Positions 1 to 6,400 of a DNA stretch of 12,800 bases are shown piece by piece (position 1 is the stretch's first letter; each line of letters opens with the position of its first letter). Location of the stretch: NCBI GenBank assembly GCA_034435675.1, contig DAOTWP010000226.1, positions 1 to 12,800 of the forward strand, given 5' to 3'. Below the pieces are notes generated by a model that was given only the letters and a program-made list of their open reading frames with translations, did no database searches and was not told the origin of the DNA. Origin of the DNA: DAOTWP01 sp034435675. Lineage in GTDB: Bacteria > Chloroflexota > Anaerolineae > Aggregatilineales > Phototrophicaceae. Made by a program: the position numbers and the translations under genes.

Positions 1-116
1 AAGGGGTTACCCTCGGCGCGGGCTGCGTGATTGGCGCGGGCAGCGTGGTCACGCGCAGCATCCCGCCGGGGGTGATTGCTGCGGGAAGCCCCGCAAAGGT
101 TATCAGAGAATTATGA
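1..116 (+). CDS. Left-handed beta-helix acyltransferase, C-terminal end (partial)
   Basis: Only the last 37 codons are in the window, read from position 3 to the TGA at 114-116. The residues show hexapeptide-repeat spacing (GVTLGAGCVIGAGSVVTRSI) followed by the PPGVIAAGSPAKVI ending. That ending is typical of maltose/galactoside-type O-acetyltransferases and WbbJ-like sugar acetyltransferases of the LbetaH superfamily, which move acetyl or acyl groups from CoA onto sugars or lipid precursors. The stop codon overlaps the ATG of the next gene (ATGA at 113-116), so the two are probably translated as an operon. The substrate cannot be told from this fragment. The family call is secure; the specific enzyme is not. 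Confidence 0.85.
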   Translation, partial: GVTLGAGCVIGAGSVVTRSIPPGVIAAGSPAKVIREL

Positions 117-772
117 CTCAGTCATCTTTGCCAACAGTGATCAGTCATCGTGCTGCTGATGTGCCCATATTCTGGAAGTGGGCAGCGGCAGGGCTGCTGC
201 GCCTCTGGGGCTGGCGGGTGGTGGGTGAACTGCCGGATATCCCCAAGCTCCTGTTCATTGGTGCGCCGCATACCAGCAATTTCGATGGCATTTTGACCGT
301 TGCTGCTGCCTGTTACATGCGCGGCAGGGTGCGCTGGATGGGCAAAGTCGAACTGCTGCGCACGCCGCTGGCACCGATTTTCCGACTGGCGGGTATTCTG
401 CCTGTAGATCGGCGTGCCCCGCAGGGTTTTGTGGAGCAGGTCGCGGCGATGTATGCGGCACATGAGCGCCTGATGGTTGCTGTGACACCGGAAGGCACGC
501 GCAAAAAGACCGACGGCTGGAAAAGCGGTTTCTACCGCATTGCGCTGGCGGCAAAGGTGCCGATTATCTGTGTTGGTTTCGATTACCAAAACAAACTTGT
601 CCATGTCGGGCTGGTACTCTATCCCAACGGCGATATTGAAGCCGATATGCAAAAAATTGCCACATTTTATCAAGGAATTGTTGGGCGTTTTCCTGACCGC
701 ACCGCCCCTGTGCGGCTGCGCTCCGGCGAAATGCTTGAGACCACTGCATCCAGAACGGACTCTGACAGTTAA
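113..772 (+). CDS. PlsC-family acyltransferase (1-acyl-glycerol-3-phosphate acyltransferase-like)
   Basis: A 219-residue member of the PlsC/LPLAT family, which esterifies lysophosphatidate or related lipid acceptors at the membrane. Seen in the sequence: the catalytic H-X4-D box (HTSNFD, residues 53-58), a motif II region GILPVDRR (94-101), and the motif III EGTR (127-130) used for phosphate binding. Hydrophobic stretches lie near residues 20-33 and 46-51, and another (VPIICVGFDY) follows motif III. The length suits the short-form family. The protein is more like the divergent LPLATs found in glycolipid or glycan clusters than housekeeping PlsC, so the acceptor is uncertain. It starts at the ATG inside the preceding gene's stop overlap and is followed after 16 bases by the next gene, which supports one operon. 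A role in membrane lipid or envelope assembly is inferred. Confidence 0.88.
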   Translation: MTQSSLPTVISHRAADVPIFWKWAAAGLLRLWGWRVVGELPDIPKLLFIGAPHTSNFDGILTVAAACYMRGRVRWMGKVELLRTPLAPIFRLAGILPVDRRAPQGFVEQVAAMYAAHERLMVAVTPEGTRKKTDGWKSGFYRIALAAKVPIICVGFDYQNKLVHVGLVLYPNGDIEADMQKIATFYQGIVGRFPDRTAPVRLRSGEMLETTASRTDSDS

Positions 773-788
773 GGGGCAGCCACTGCTT

Positions 789-1304
789 ATGCTTGATCGC
801 CATGCTGTAGATTTTTATGATGCAGTGGTCGGTCTGGTCGAACGGCAGCGTGCCAATTATCAGGGCACGCTTGAACTGTATTTGCGCGCGCTGCTCACGC
901 TGCTCAACGACGAACAGGAAAGCGTGCCGACCTGTGAGCTGCTGCTGCGACTGCTGGAGCAGGCGTTTAGTGCGAAGGCGGTGGCTTTTGATCCAGCGTG
1001 GGATGCGCTGGTCGCCTTGCCCGATCAGGACGGCTCATTCGAATCGGCACACGATACTCTGTTGTTCCTGATTGCTGACCTGCACCGACTGCATGAGGAT
1101 ATCGAGCGCACCGCCGACAAACACCTCACCGGGTTGTGGTCCGCCGTGACCCAGTGGCACTGGTACAATTTCGATCCGTTCAACTTCCTTGAACGCGGCG
1201 CGGCAGGTGTGCGCAAGTCCCGTGATAGGTTATCCGGCGAGGATGCCGCCTGTGATTGGGACACACTGGCACATTTGCTGACGATGGGCAGCTGCTACGA
1301 ATGA
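789..1304 (+). CDS. Unrecognised 171-residue helical protein in the acyltransferase/methyltransferase operon
   Basis: I do not recognise this family. The ATG at 789 was chosen because AAGGGG lies at 771-776 and because the upstream in-frame extension would run through the acyltransferase gene. The product is 171 residues, acidic, with leucine-rich amphipathic stretches (for example LELYLRALLTLLNDE and CELLLRLLEQAF near residues 28-60, and DTLLFLIADLHRLHEDIERTADKHL near 89-113), so it is probably all-helical. An aromatic patch (WSAVTQWHWYNFDPFNF, about 117-133) stands out. There is no signal peptide or membrane segment. The stop overlaps the next gene's ATG (ATGA at 1301-1304), so it is translationally linked to the methyltransferase and may be its partner. 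That link is inference. Confidence 0.72.
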   Translation: MLDRHAVDFYDAVVGLVERQRANYQGTLELYLRALLTLLNDEQESVPTCELLLRLLEQAFSAKAVAFDPAWDALVALPDQDGSFESAHDTLLFLIADLHRLHEDIERTADKHLTGLWSAVTQWHWYNFDPFNFLERGAAGVRKSRDRLSGEDAACDWDTLAHLLTMGSCYE

Positions 1305-2194
1305 GCGATCAGGATTATCAGGCGCAGCTTGCCGCAGAAGCGGAATTATGGGGGGCAGATGCCGAGCAGCAGGCGCGCCAAACCCCGCCGGACTGGCGTT
1401 TTCATCGCGCGCTGCGCCATAATGTCATCATGCATACGGCAGATATTGAGGCGCTGCTGGCGCGGGTGCAGCCTGGGATGCGCACGCTGGAACTGGGCTG
1501 TGCTTCCGGTTGGCTGACGCTGGCGATGGCACAGCGCGGCGCGCACGCCACCGGGTTGGACATCAGCGAGAAGGCGCTGGCGCTTGCCCGCGCCTACTAC
1601 CAGCGCGTGCGGCTGAGCATCCCCGGCACAGCCGAATACCTCGCAGCAGATCTCAACAGCGTGCAGCTTGCGCCGCCGCAGTTCGACCTGATCGCCGTAA
1701 AGGGTACGCTGCATCATCTGGTCAATCTTGAGTCGGTGATTGACCAGCTTTACGCCGCCCTTAAACCCGGCGGGCTGCTGTGGGTTTCCGACACAGACGG
1801 TGATGAACACCCCCGCACGGTGCTGCTGGCGGGCGCGCTGGCGTTTCTGCTGCCAACTGAGATGCCCTACCGCGCCAAATTCGCCGCGCTGCGCCGCTTT
1901 GGACTGCGTTCAGCAGAGCGTGTCCAGGCGAGTATTCAGGCAGAGGGGTTGTCGCCGTTTGAGGGGGCAGGGCGCGAACATGACTGGCTTAAGCTCATCG
2001 CCGCGCGTTTTGCGATTGAGCAGCGTTTGGATGCCCCAGCATTCACCGGGTATATCACGGCGCAGCTGCGCGCGCCCGCTGCGCTGGCGCTGCCGTTTCT
2101 ACGCGGGCTGCGCGCGCTGGATGCGCTGCTGGTGCGGCGTGGGGTACTGCGCAGCACTGGCGTAATTGTCTATGCCCGTAAACCCGCCTCCTGA
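1301..2194 (+). CDS. Class I SAM-dependent methyltransferase
   Basis: A 297-residue enzyme with a clear Rossmann methyltransferase core: motif I LELGCASGW (residues 63-71) for SAM binding, an acidic residue at the end of beta-2 (GLDIS, D87) for the ribose hydroxyls, FDLIAVKGTLHHL (128-140) as the motif IV region, and LKPGGLLWVSD (154-164) before beta-5. The C-terminal 130 residues are a variable, probably helical substrate region rich in Arg and Leu, with AALRRFGLRSAERVQ and LPFLRGLRALDALLVRR, which might contact membrane or acyl chains. The start at 1301 is set by the ATGA overlap with the preceding gene; a TTG at 1256 would give 15 more residues but is less likely. Company with two acyltransferases suggests a lipid or glycan substrate. 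The methyl acceptor is unknown. Confidence 0.87.
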   Translation: MSDQDYQAQLAAEAELWGADAEQQARQTPPDWRFHRALRHNVIMHTADIEALLARVQPGMRTLELGCASGWLTLAMAQRGAHATGLDISEKALALARAYYQRVRLSIPGTAEYLAADLNSVQLAPPQFDLIAVKGTLHHLVNLESVIDQLYAALKPGGLLWVSDTDGDEHPRTVLLAGALAFLLPTEMPYRAKFAALRRFGLRSAERVQASIQAEGLSPFEGAGREHDWLKLIAARFAIEQRLDAPAFTGYITAQLRAPAALALPFLRGLRALDALLVRRGVLRSTGVIVYARKPAS

Positions 2195-2269
2195 ACGCTG
2201 TGTTCCGCTGAGTTTACTCTCGATTATCAAGTCTTAAGGCTGCTGGCAATTGATGCAACCTGCTTATGC

Positions 2270-2332
2270 GCGCCTGGGCGGTTCGTGCCTGCGGGGCAAA
2301 CATGCCTGAGATGGAGCAATACAGGCGCTTTT
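2270..2332 (+). terminator. Weak candidate terminator after the methyltransferase gene
   Basis: GCGCCTG (2270-2276) can pair with CAGGCGC (2322-2328), followed directly by TTTT (2329-2332). The 45-base loop contains a competing GCCTG (2304-2308) that can also pair with CAGGC. The long loop and short T run make this a low-confidence call. Apart from it and the lexA promoter, the 250-base gap between the methyltransferase and lexA shows nothing. Confidence 0.25.
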
Positions 2333-2354
2333 GCGAGGTTGTTAAAGGAAACAT

Positions 2355-2384
2355 TTGACGTCAGACCAATTGTTCGGTTACAAT
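2355..2384 (+). promoter_or_regulatory. lexA promoter
   Basis: TTGACG (2355-2360) and TACAAT (2379-2384) are separated by 18 bases. Each matches the sigma-70 consensus at five of six positions. Transcription would begin near 2391, giving a leader of roughly 55 bases before the lexA ATG at 2447. The ribosome site is GAGG, at about 2435-2438. Confidence 0.65.
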
Positions 2385-2399
2385 CAGAACAATAATTCT
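2370..2399 (+). promoter_or_regulatory. Candidate LexA self-operator (overlapping inverted repeats)
   Basis: Two nested symmetries share a half-site. TTGTTC (2370-2375) faces GAACAA (2387-2392) across 11 bases. The same GAAC begins AGAACAATAATTCT (2386-2399), which is one base from the GAAC-N4-GTTC form used by LexA of many Gram-positive bacteria. The pair spans the -10 box and the predicted start site, the ideal place for a repressor to block lexA transcription. LexA autoregulation is well established in general. That these particular bases are the operator is inference. Confidence 0.5.
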
Positions 2400-2446
2400 G
2401 CATAGAACAGACCGTAAAGCGTTCATATTCTGAGCGAGGGACGAAA

Positions 2447-3118
2447 ATGAAGAAGTTCGATAAACTTTCTGAACGGCAGCGCAATATTCTGCGCTTCATG
2501 CAGCGGTATATGGATAAGAATGGCTTTCCCCCTACAATTCGGGAAATTGGGGAAGCTACTGGCATCAATTCAACATCGGTAGTCAACTACAACCTGAACA
2601 AGCTGGTGACTGAGGGCTATCTGGAGCGTTCGGATCGCGTTTCGCGTGGGCTGCGGCTGGTGGGCGAAATTCCCGGCACGCGCAGAGCCGTGAAAACAGC
2701 GATTGCCGCTGTGCGTGTACCGGTGGTCGGGCAAATTGTTGCCAGCGCCCCCGTGCCTGTGCCGGAAGACGCCTACTTCAGCGATGAAGATATGCTCGAA
2801 GTCACGCAGGATATGCTGCGCGGCAATGATCCCACCCAGACCTATGCCCTGCGCGTTAAGGGCGATTCGATGATTGACGCGATGGTGCGCGATGGCGATG
2901 TAATCATTCTGCGCCGCCAGGAAATCGCCTACGATGGCGATATGGTGGCAATCTGGTTGAAAGGGCGCGGCGAAACCACATTGAAGTATTTCTACAACGA
3001 AGGCGGTGGGCGCGTGCGCTTGCAGCCTGCGCATCCCAGCATGCAGCCGATCTATGTCAGCGCTGAGGAATGTATGGTGCAGGGCAAGGTACTGTCAATT
3101 CTGCGTCAGGTGGGCTGA
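2447..3118 (+). CDS. lexA: LexA repressor (SOS regulator)
   Basis: A 223-residue SOS repressor with self-cleaving S24-type peptidase domain. The N-terminal winged helix-turn-helix covers residues 1-72, including the family signature FPPTIREIGEATGI (27-40) and recognition region NSTSVVNYNLNKL. The catalytic dyad is Ser141 in GDSM and Lys180 in TTLKYF. The cleavage region is VVGQIVASAPVP (93-104), so the scissile pair would be Ala99-Ser100 rather than the usual Ala-Gly. RecA filaments normally trigger cleavage after DNA damage, relieving repression of repair genes. The gene is monocistronic: own promoter, overlapping inverted repeats and a strong terminator after the stop. The hydrophobic RVPVVGQI lead-in fits the cleavage-site loop. 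Family assignment is very secure; the regulon is not visible here. Confidence 0.96.
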   Translation: MKKFDKLSERQRNILRFMQRYMDKNGFPPTIREIGEATGINSTSVVNYNLNKLVTEGYLERSDRVSRGLRLVGEIPGTRRAVKTAIAAVRVPVVGQIVASAPVPVPEDAYFSDEDMLEVTQDMLRGNDPTQTYALRVKGDSMIDAMVRDGDVIILRRQEIAYDGDMVAIWLKGRGETTLKYFYNEGGGRVRLQPAHPSMQPIYVSAEECMVQGKVLSILRQVG

Positions 3119-3179
3119 CGGCGTCAGGTTGCGAACAGCGGCAGCAAATGGGGGCGGATTGATCTCATATCAGGTAGCA

Positions 3180-3215
3180 GCAAGGGTACACCGAACGAGT
3201 GTACCCTTGCTTTTT
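3180..3215 (+). terminator. Rho-independent terminator of lexA
   Basis: A perfect 12-bp stem, GCAAGGGTACAC (3180-3191) against GTGTACCCTTGC (3199-3210), closes a 7-base loop CGAACGA and is followed by TTTTT (3211-3215). It lies 62 bases past the lexA stop. On the minus strand the same stem follows the serA stop by only 17 bases, but without a good T run. It may therefore act in both directions, more weakly for serA. Confidence 0.92.
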
Positions 3216-3226
3216 GTGCAGTGGGT

Positions 3227-4195
3227 TTATTGTTTCAGCACGTCTGGGTTGCAGACATTGCTGTATTCGCCATTTTGCAGCGCCGCAACGACCAGGCGCG
3301 CCGCATCTACGGCGACCGTTATCTGCGCGTCAGAGGTGCTGGCGGCGAGGTGCGGGGTATCAATCACATTGGGCAGCCCAATCAACGGGTGATCTGCCGG
3401 CGGCGGCTCTTCCGCGTAGACATCCAGCGCCGCCCCGGCAACATGGCCACTTTTCAGTGCTGCTGCAAGGTCGGCATCATTAATCAGCCCGCCGCGTGCC
3501 GCGTTGATAATCCGCACGCCTTTTTTCATCTTCGCCAGGCTTTCGGCGTTAATCATCTCGCGGGTTTCCGGCGTAATCAGGCTGTGCAGCGTGATGAAGT
3601 CGGACTCTGCATAGAGGGTGTCCAGTTTGACCAGTTCCGCGCCCAGATCGGCGGCGATGTCGGCGGCGATATAGGGGTCATATGCCAGCACACGCATTTC
3701 AAATGCCAGCGCTCGTTTTGCCACTGCCCGCCCAATGCGCCCGAAGCCGATCACACCGAGCGTTTTGCCGCGCAGTTCCACCCCCATGAACGACTTACGA
3801 TCCCACTTGCCCGACGCCAGTGAAGCATGCCCCTGCGGGATGAAGCGTGCCAGCGCCAGCATCAGCCCCAGGGTATGCTCGGCGGTAGAGATGGTGTTGC
3901 CGTCCGGGGTGTTCATTACCACCACGCCCTTCGCGGTGGCGGCATCCAGATCAACATTGTCCACGCCAACCCCGGCGCGGGCAATTACTTTGAGTTTTGT
4001 CGCCGCGTTGATCAGTTCGGCGTCCGCTTTGGTGCTGCTGCGGATAATCAGCGCATCGGCATCGGCAAGCGCGGCGAGCGTTTCTTCGCGCTTCATGTTG
4101 CCCGGCGCAGTCACCTGCAAGCCATCGGCAGCCTGCAAGACCGCCAGCGCTGCTGGGTCAACGGCATCAGAAATCAGGACATGATAGTTTGTCAT
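3227..4195 (-). CDS. serA: D-3-phosphoglycerate dehydrogenase, short form
   Basis: A 322-residue D-isomer 2-hydroxyacid dehydrogenase, the first step of serine synthesis (3-phosphoglycerate to 3-phosphohydroxypyruvate, NAD-linked, cytosolic). Seen: RAGVGVDNVD (73-82), the NAD fold GFGRIG (150-155) with the downstream acidic AYDPY (D173) favouring NAD, and the catalytic set Arg234 (NAARGG), Glu of AEEPP (about 262-263) and His282 (TPHLAAST). It lacks the ASB and ACT regulatory domains of the long form, so serine feedback through ACT is not expected. The start has GAGGA about eight bases upstream. It follows the aminotransferase by 27 bases in the same direction, making a serine operon. A related 2-hydroxyacid dehydrogenase role such as glyoxylate or hydroxypyruvate reduction cannot be excluded, but the pairing favours SerA. 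Confidence 0.9.
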   Translation of the reverse strand: MTNYHVLISDAVDPAALAVLQAADGLQVTAPGNMKREETLAALADADALIIRSSTKADAELINAATKLKVIARAGVGVDNVDLDAATAKGVVVMNTPDGNTISTAEHTLGLMLALARFIPQGHASLASGKWDRKSFMGVELRGKTLGVIGFGRIGRAVAKRALAFEMRVLAYDPYIAADIAADLGAELVKLDTLYAESDFITLHSLITPETREMINAESLAKMKKGVRIINAARGGLINDADLAAALKSGHVAGAALDVYAEEPPPADHPLIGLPNVIDTPHLAASTSDAQITVAVDAARLVVAALQNGEYSNVCNPDVLKQ

Positions 4196-4222
4196 CGCTG
4201 CGTCCTCAGGGTTTATTGGCTG

Positions 4223-5326
4223 CTATACGCCCAGAAATTCGTCGAATCCACTCAGCAGTTCTTCCAGCGTGCTTACGCTCATATCACCCATGTGCGCAAT
4301 GCGGAAGGTTTTGCCTTTGATCTGGCCGTAGCCCTGATCAATGGCGAAATGCTTGCCTGCCATAAACTTCGCCAGGGCGGCAATATCTGCGCCGCGTTCG
4401 CGGTTGTCCACCGTCGTGACTGTCGCGGAACGGTAGCCTTCCTGCGCGAACAGCCCAAAGCCGCGTTCCTGCGCCCATGTCATCGTGATGTCGCGCATCT
4501 GCATGTGGCGTGCCCAGCGGTTTTCCAGCCCTTCCGCCTGAATATCGTCAAGCTGCTTATCCGCCGCAAACATCAGCGATACCGGCGGCGTCGAGGGGGT
4601 GTTGTTTTTGACGAGGTTGCTTTCCAGCTCTACAAAGTCGAAATAATAGCCGCGATATGGAATTTGCTTCGCGCGTTCCAGCACACGGTCGCTGGCTGCC
4701 GCGAATGCCAGACCGGGCGGCAGCGCGAATGCTTTCTGCGAAGAGGTTAGCGCCAGATCAATACCCCATGCATCTACGCGCAGTTCTGTGCCCAAAAAGC
4801 CGCTGACCGTATCCACCAGCAGCAGGGTTTCGTCATAGGCATGGACGACTTCCGCAATTGCCTTGATGGGGTTGGTGACGCCGGTGCTGGTTTCGTTGTG
4901 AACCACGCAGACCGCATCGTAAGGTGTGCCACTTTGTGCCTGCTGTTTCAGCGCGTCGGCGACCATTTCCGGCGTATGCGCGAGTCCCCATTCCAGCGCA
5001 ATCACGTCAACCTGCTTGCCGTTCGCCTTGCTGATTTCTGCCCAGCGTTCACTGAATGCCCCGGCGACCAGATGCAGTGCTTTGCGGTCATCGCGGATGC
5101 AATTGCGTGATGCCCCTTCCCATAACCCGGTGCCGGACGATCCGCTGACAAGAACCCGGCTGCCAGTGAGGAATGCCGCGCGCAGCTTGGTTTGCAGCCG
5201 TTCAAACAATGCGGAAAACTCGGACGAGCGGTGCCCGATCATCCACTGTGTTTGCGCCTGCAAAATCTCCGGGCGCACCTCTACAGGACCCGGAATAACC
5301 AGTCGTTTATGTCCGTCGTGGCTCAT
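4223..5326 (-). CDS. Class V PLP aminotransferase (serine/alanine-glyoxylate type, probable phosphoserine aminotransferase)
   Basis: A 367-residue fold-type I PLP enzyme of the AGT/SPT group. Seen: an N-terminal IPGPVEVRPEIL entry strand (11-22), GHRSSEF (31-37), the phosphate-binding SGSSGTG (61-67), HNETSTGV (143-150), Asp172 in LLVDTVSG that contacts the pyridine nitrogen, the Schiff-base Lys198 in LTSSQKAF, and Arg342 in FRIAHMG as the likely carboxylate clamp. Family members transaminate serine, alanine, aspartate or phosphoserine with glyoxylate, pyruvate or 2-oxoglutarate partners. It is not a canonical SerC. Because it is first in an operon with serA, a phosphoserine or serine aminotransferase role is the best inference. 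The ATG has GGAGG eight bases upstream, and a minus-strand promoter lies just beyond. Confidence 0.88.
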   Translation of the reverse strand: MSHDGHKRLVIPGPVEVRPEILQAQTQWMIGHRSSEFSALFERLQTKLRAAFLTGSRVLVSGSSGTGLWEGASRNCIRDDRKALHLVAGAFSERWAEISKANGKQVDVIALEWGLAHTPEMVADALKQQAQSGTPYDAVCVVHNETSTGVTNPIKAIAEVVHAYDETLLLVDTVSGFLGTELRVDAWGIDLALTSSQKAFALPPGLAFAAASDRVLERAKQIPYRGYYFDFVELESNLVKNNTPSTPPVSLMFAADKQLDDIQAEGLENRWARHMQMRDITMTWAQERGFGLFAQEGYRSATVTTVDNRERGADIAALAKFMAGKHFAIDQGYGQIKGKTFRIAHMGDMSVSTLEELLSGFDEFLGV

Positions 5327-5365
5327 GCACAGCCTCCGTAATCTGAGAATTGGCGGGATTTTTCT

Positions 5366-5385
5366 ATTGTGACAAACAACACAAT
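5366..5385. promoter_or_regulatory. Operator-like inverted repeat between divergent genes
   Basis: ATTGTG (5366-5371) and CACAAT (5380-5385) are perfect inverted copies separated by 8 bases, sitting at the predicted start site of the minus-strand serine operon. The right arm also pairs with ATTGT at 5391-5395. In addition TGTGAC occurs in opposite orientation at 5368-5373 and 5414-5419 (the latter read on the minus strand), flanking the minus-strand -10. A regulator acting on both divergent units would fit here. No specific factor is identified. Confidence 0.4.
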
Positions 5386-5390
5386 CTTAT

Positions 5391-5418
5391 ATTGTAAACG
5401 AGAAAGTTTTTGTGTCAC
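5391..5418 (-). promoter_or_regulatory. Promoter of the aminotransferase-serA operon
   Basis: Read on the minus strand, GTGACA (5418-5413) and TACAAT (5396-5391) are 16 bases apart, each one base from consensus. Transcription would start near 5384, giving a leader of about 57 bases to the ATG at 5326. The region is shared with whatever promoter drives the divergent LysE gene. A plus-strand promoter is less clear (TATATT at 5388-5393 is one possible -10). Confidence 0.55.
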
Positions 5419-5507
5419 AGGGGTTGCAGGTAAAATCATCAGGATCGGCTCTCCTCCACAGATGCCGCTGCAATTGTCATTATCCAATCGCACTCAGGAA
5501 GTCGTCT

Positions 5508-5654
5508 ATGACTACAACAGAACAGCTTCGTTTTGTGCCGCCGGGGGCAGCATGCCTGCTGCTGTCCCCAGAGACTACCCGTCTTCCGCGAAGCCGCCGT
5601 CCGGCAAGGTGGTTGTCCGCTGTACAGCGGCGCAGCCTGCGATTAAGCGCATGA
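5508..5654 (+). CDS. Small leader ORF coupled to the LysE-family gene
   Basis: A 48-codon reading frame begins at ATG 5508 with a good ribosome site, AGGAAG at 5496-5501, and ends in TGA at 5652-5654, overlapping the ATG of the exporter as ATGA. The exporter itself has no visible ribosome site, so translation of this frame may carry ribosomes into it. The predicted peptide (MTTTEQLRFVPPG..., then Arg-rich RRPARWLSAVQRRSLRLSA) matches nothing I know. It may be a regulatory leader peptide or a decayed gene rather than a functional protein. Upstream, 5419-5507 holds no feature I can name. Confidence 0.4.
   Translation: MTTTEQLRFVPPGAACLLLSPETTRLPRSRRPARWLSAVQRRSLRLSA
5617..5630. repeat. 14-bp perfect palindrome before the LysE start
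   Basis: CCGCTGTACAGCGG is a perfect palindrome 20 bases upstream of the exporter ATG and inside the small leader ORF. It could form a compact RNA hairpin just ahead of the start codon or bind a dimeric protein. Chance occurrence in GC-rich DNA is also possible. Confidence 0.35.
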
Positions 5655-6343
5655 TCGCGTTTCTGCTTCAGGGAATCGGGTTGGGCTTCACTGCCGGGGT
5701 GCAGCCGGGTCCATTTCAGGCGTTTGTCATACAGACCGCCCTGTCGCGCGGTTGGTGGCGCGGGCTACCGGTGATTTTTGCGCCGCTGATTATGGACACA
5801 CCGTTGATCGTGCTGACGCTGCTCGCACTGGAAACCCTGCGCACGGTGCTGCCCGCGCTGCAAAATCTGCTCTATGTGGCGGGGGGACTGCTGCTGCTGT
5901 GGATTGCGTGGGGCGCGTGGAAGCAGTTACGCGCTGGGCTGGGCGCTGGGCTGCGCGTTGGGCTGGACATCCGGCAGCCTGCCGGGGTACAGAGGGCGGT
6001 GAACGACACCGCCCCGGTGCAGGCACAGGGCACGCGCGCGCTAGTGTTCAAAGCCGTCTCGATGAATCTGGTCAGTTACGGTCCCTATCTGTTCTGGCTT
6101 AATGTCAATGGTCCGCTGCTGCGCGATGCGCTGAGCATTTCAGTGTTTCATGGCATCGCTTTTCTGGTCGGGTTTTATGGCACGTTTCTGCTGATTCTGC
6201 TGCTCACGCTGGTTGTCTTTGACCGTGTGGGGCGTCTGAACCCGCGCGTGATGCAGGGCGCAATGCTGCTGACCATCCTCATTTTGCTGGTGCTGGGCGC
6301 GTGGCTGCTGTTGCAGGGTGTTACCGGAGTTTTGCAGCTTTAA
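5651..6343 (+). CDS. LysE-family amino-acid exporter
   Basis: A 230-residue inner-membrane protein of the LysE/RhtB translocator family, which exports amino acids by proton-coupled transport. It begins MIAFLLQGIGLGFTAGVQPGP, the characteristic first membrane segment with the G-x-x-P-G-P turn (residues 11-21). Further hydrophobic segments follow at about 40-60, 68-85, 151-180 and 200-227. The internal KAVSMNLVSYGPYLFW corresponds to the family's second conserved half (usual form MNLLNPKA). A hydrophilic loop near 87-135 is longer than usual and contains GLGAGLRVGL-type repeats. The ATG at 5651 places the motif at the usual distance; longer in-frame extensions give a non-membrane leader and are rejected. 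It is divergent from the serine operon, which suggests, without proof, export of serine or a related amino acid. Confidence 0.85.
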   Translation: MIAFLLQGIGLGFTAGVQPGPFQAFVIQTALSRGWWRGLPVIFAPLIMDTPLIVLTLLALETLRTVLPALQNLLYVAGGLLLLWIAWGAWKQLRAGLGAGLRVGLDIRQPAGVQRAVNDTAPVQAQGTRALVFKAVSMNLVSYGPYLFWLNVNGPLLRDALSISVFHGIAFLVGFYGTFLLILLLTLVVFDRVGRLNPRVMQGAMLLTILILLVLGAWLLLQGVTGVLQL

Positions 6344-6400
6344 GGCGCAGCCTGCCAGCGTCTTGACAAGCCCACAATGACCAGTGACGTTAAATTCAGG

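Noticed and set aside
540..788. Upstream in-frame extension of the 171-residue protein from position 540
   Set aside because: It runs within the acyltransferase gene in another frame. The ATG at 789 has a ribosome-site-like AAGGGG and sits just after the acyltransferase stop.
3221..3823. Plus-strand open frames over serA and the aminotransferase (including 3827-4750)
   Set aside because: They are shadows of strongly supported minus-strand genes with intact catalytic motifs.
5369..5650. N-terminal extension of the LysE protein starting with GTG at 5369
   Set aside because: The extra 94 residues have no membrane or signal character, and the family motif is correctly placed from ATG 5651. The region overlaps promoter-like and inverted-repeat sequence.
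5400..5650. Known riboswitch in the LysE leader (lysine, glycine, TPP, cobalamin, yybP-ykoY types considered)
   Set aside because: None of the conserved core strings of these classes could be found by eye.
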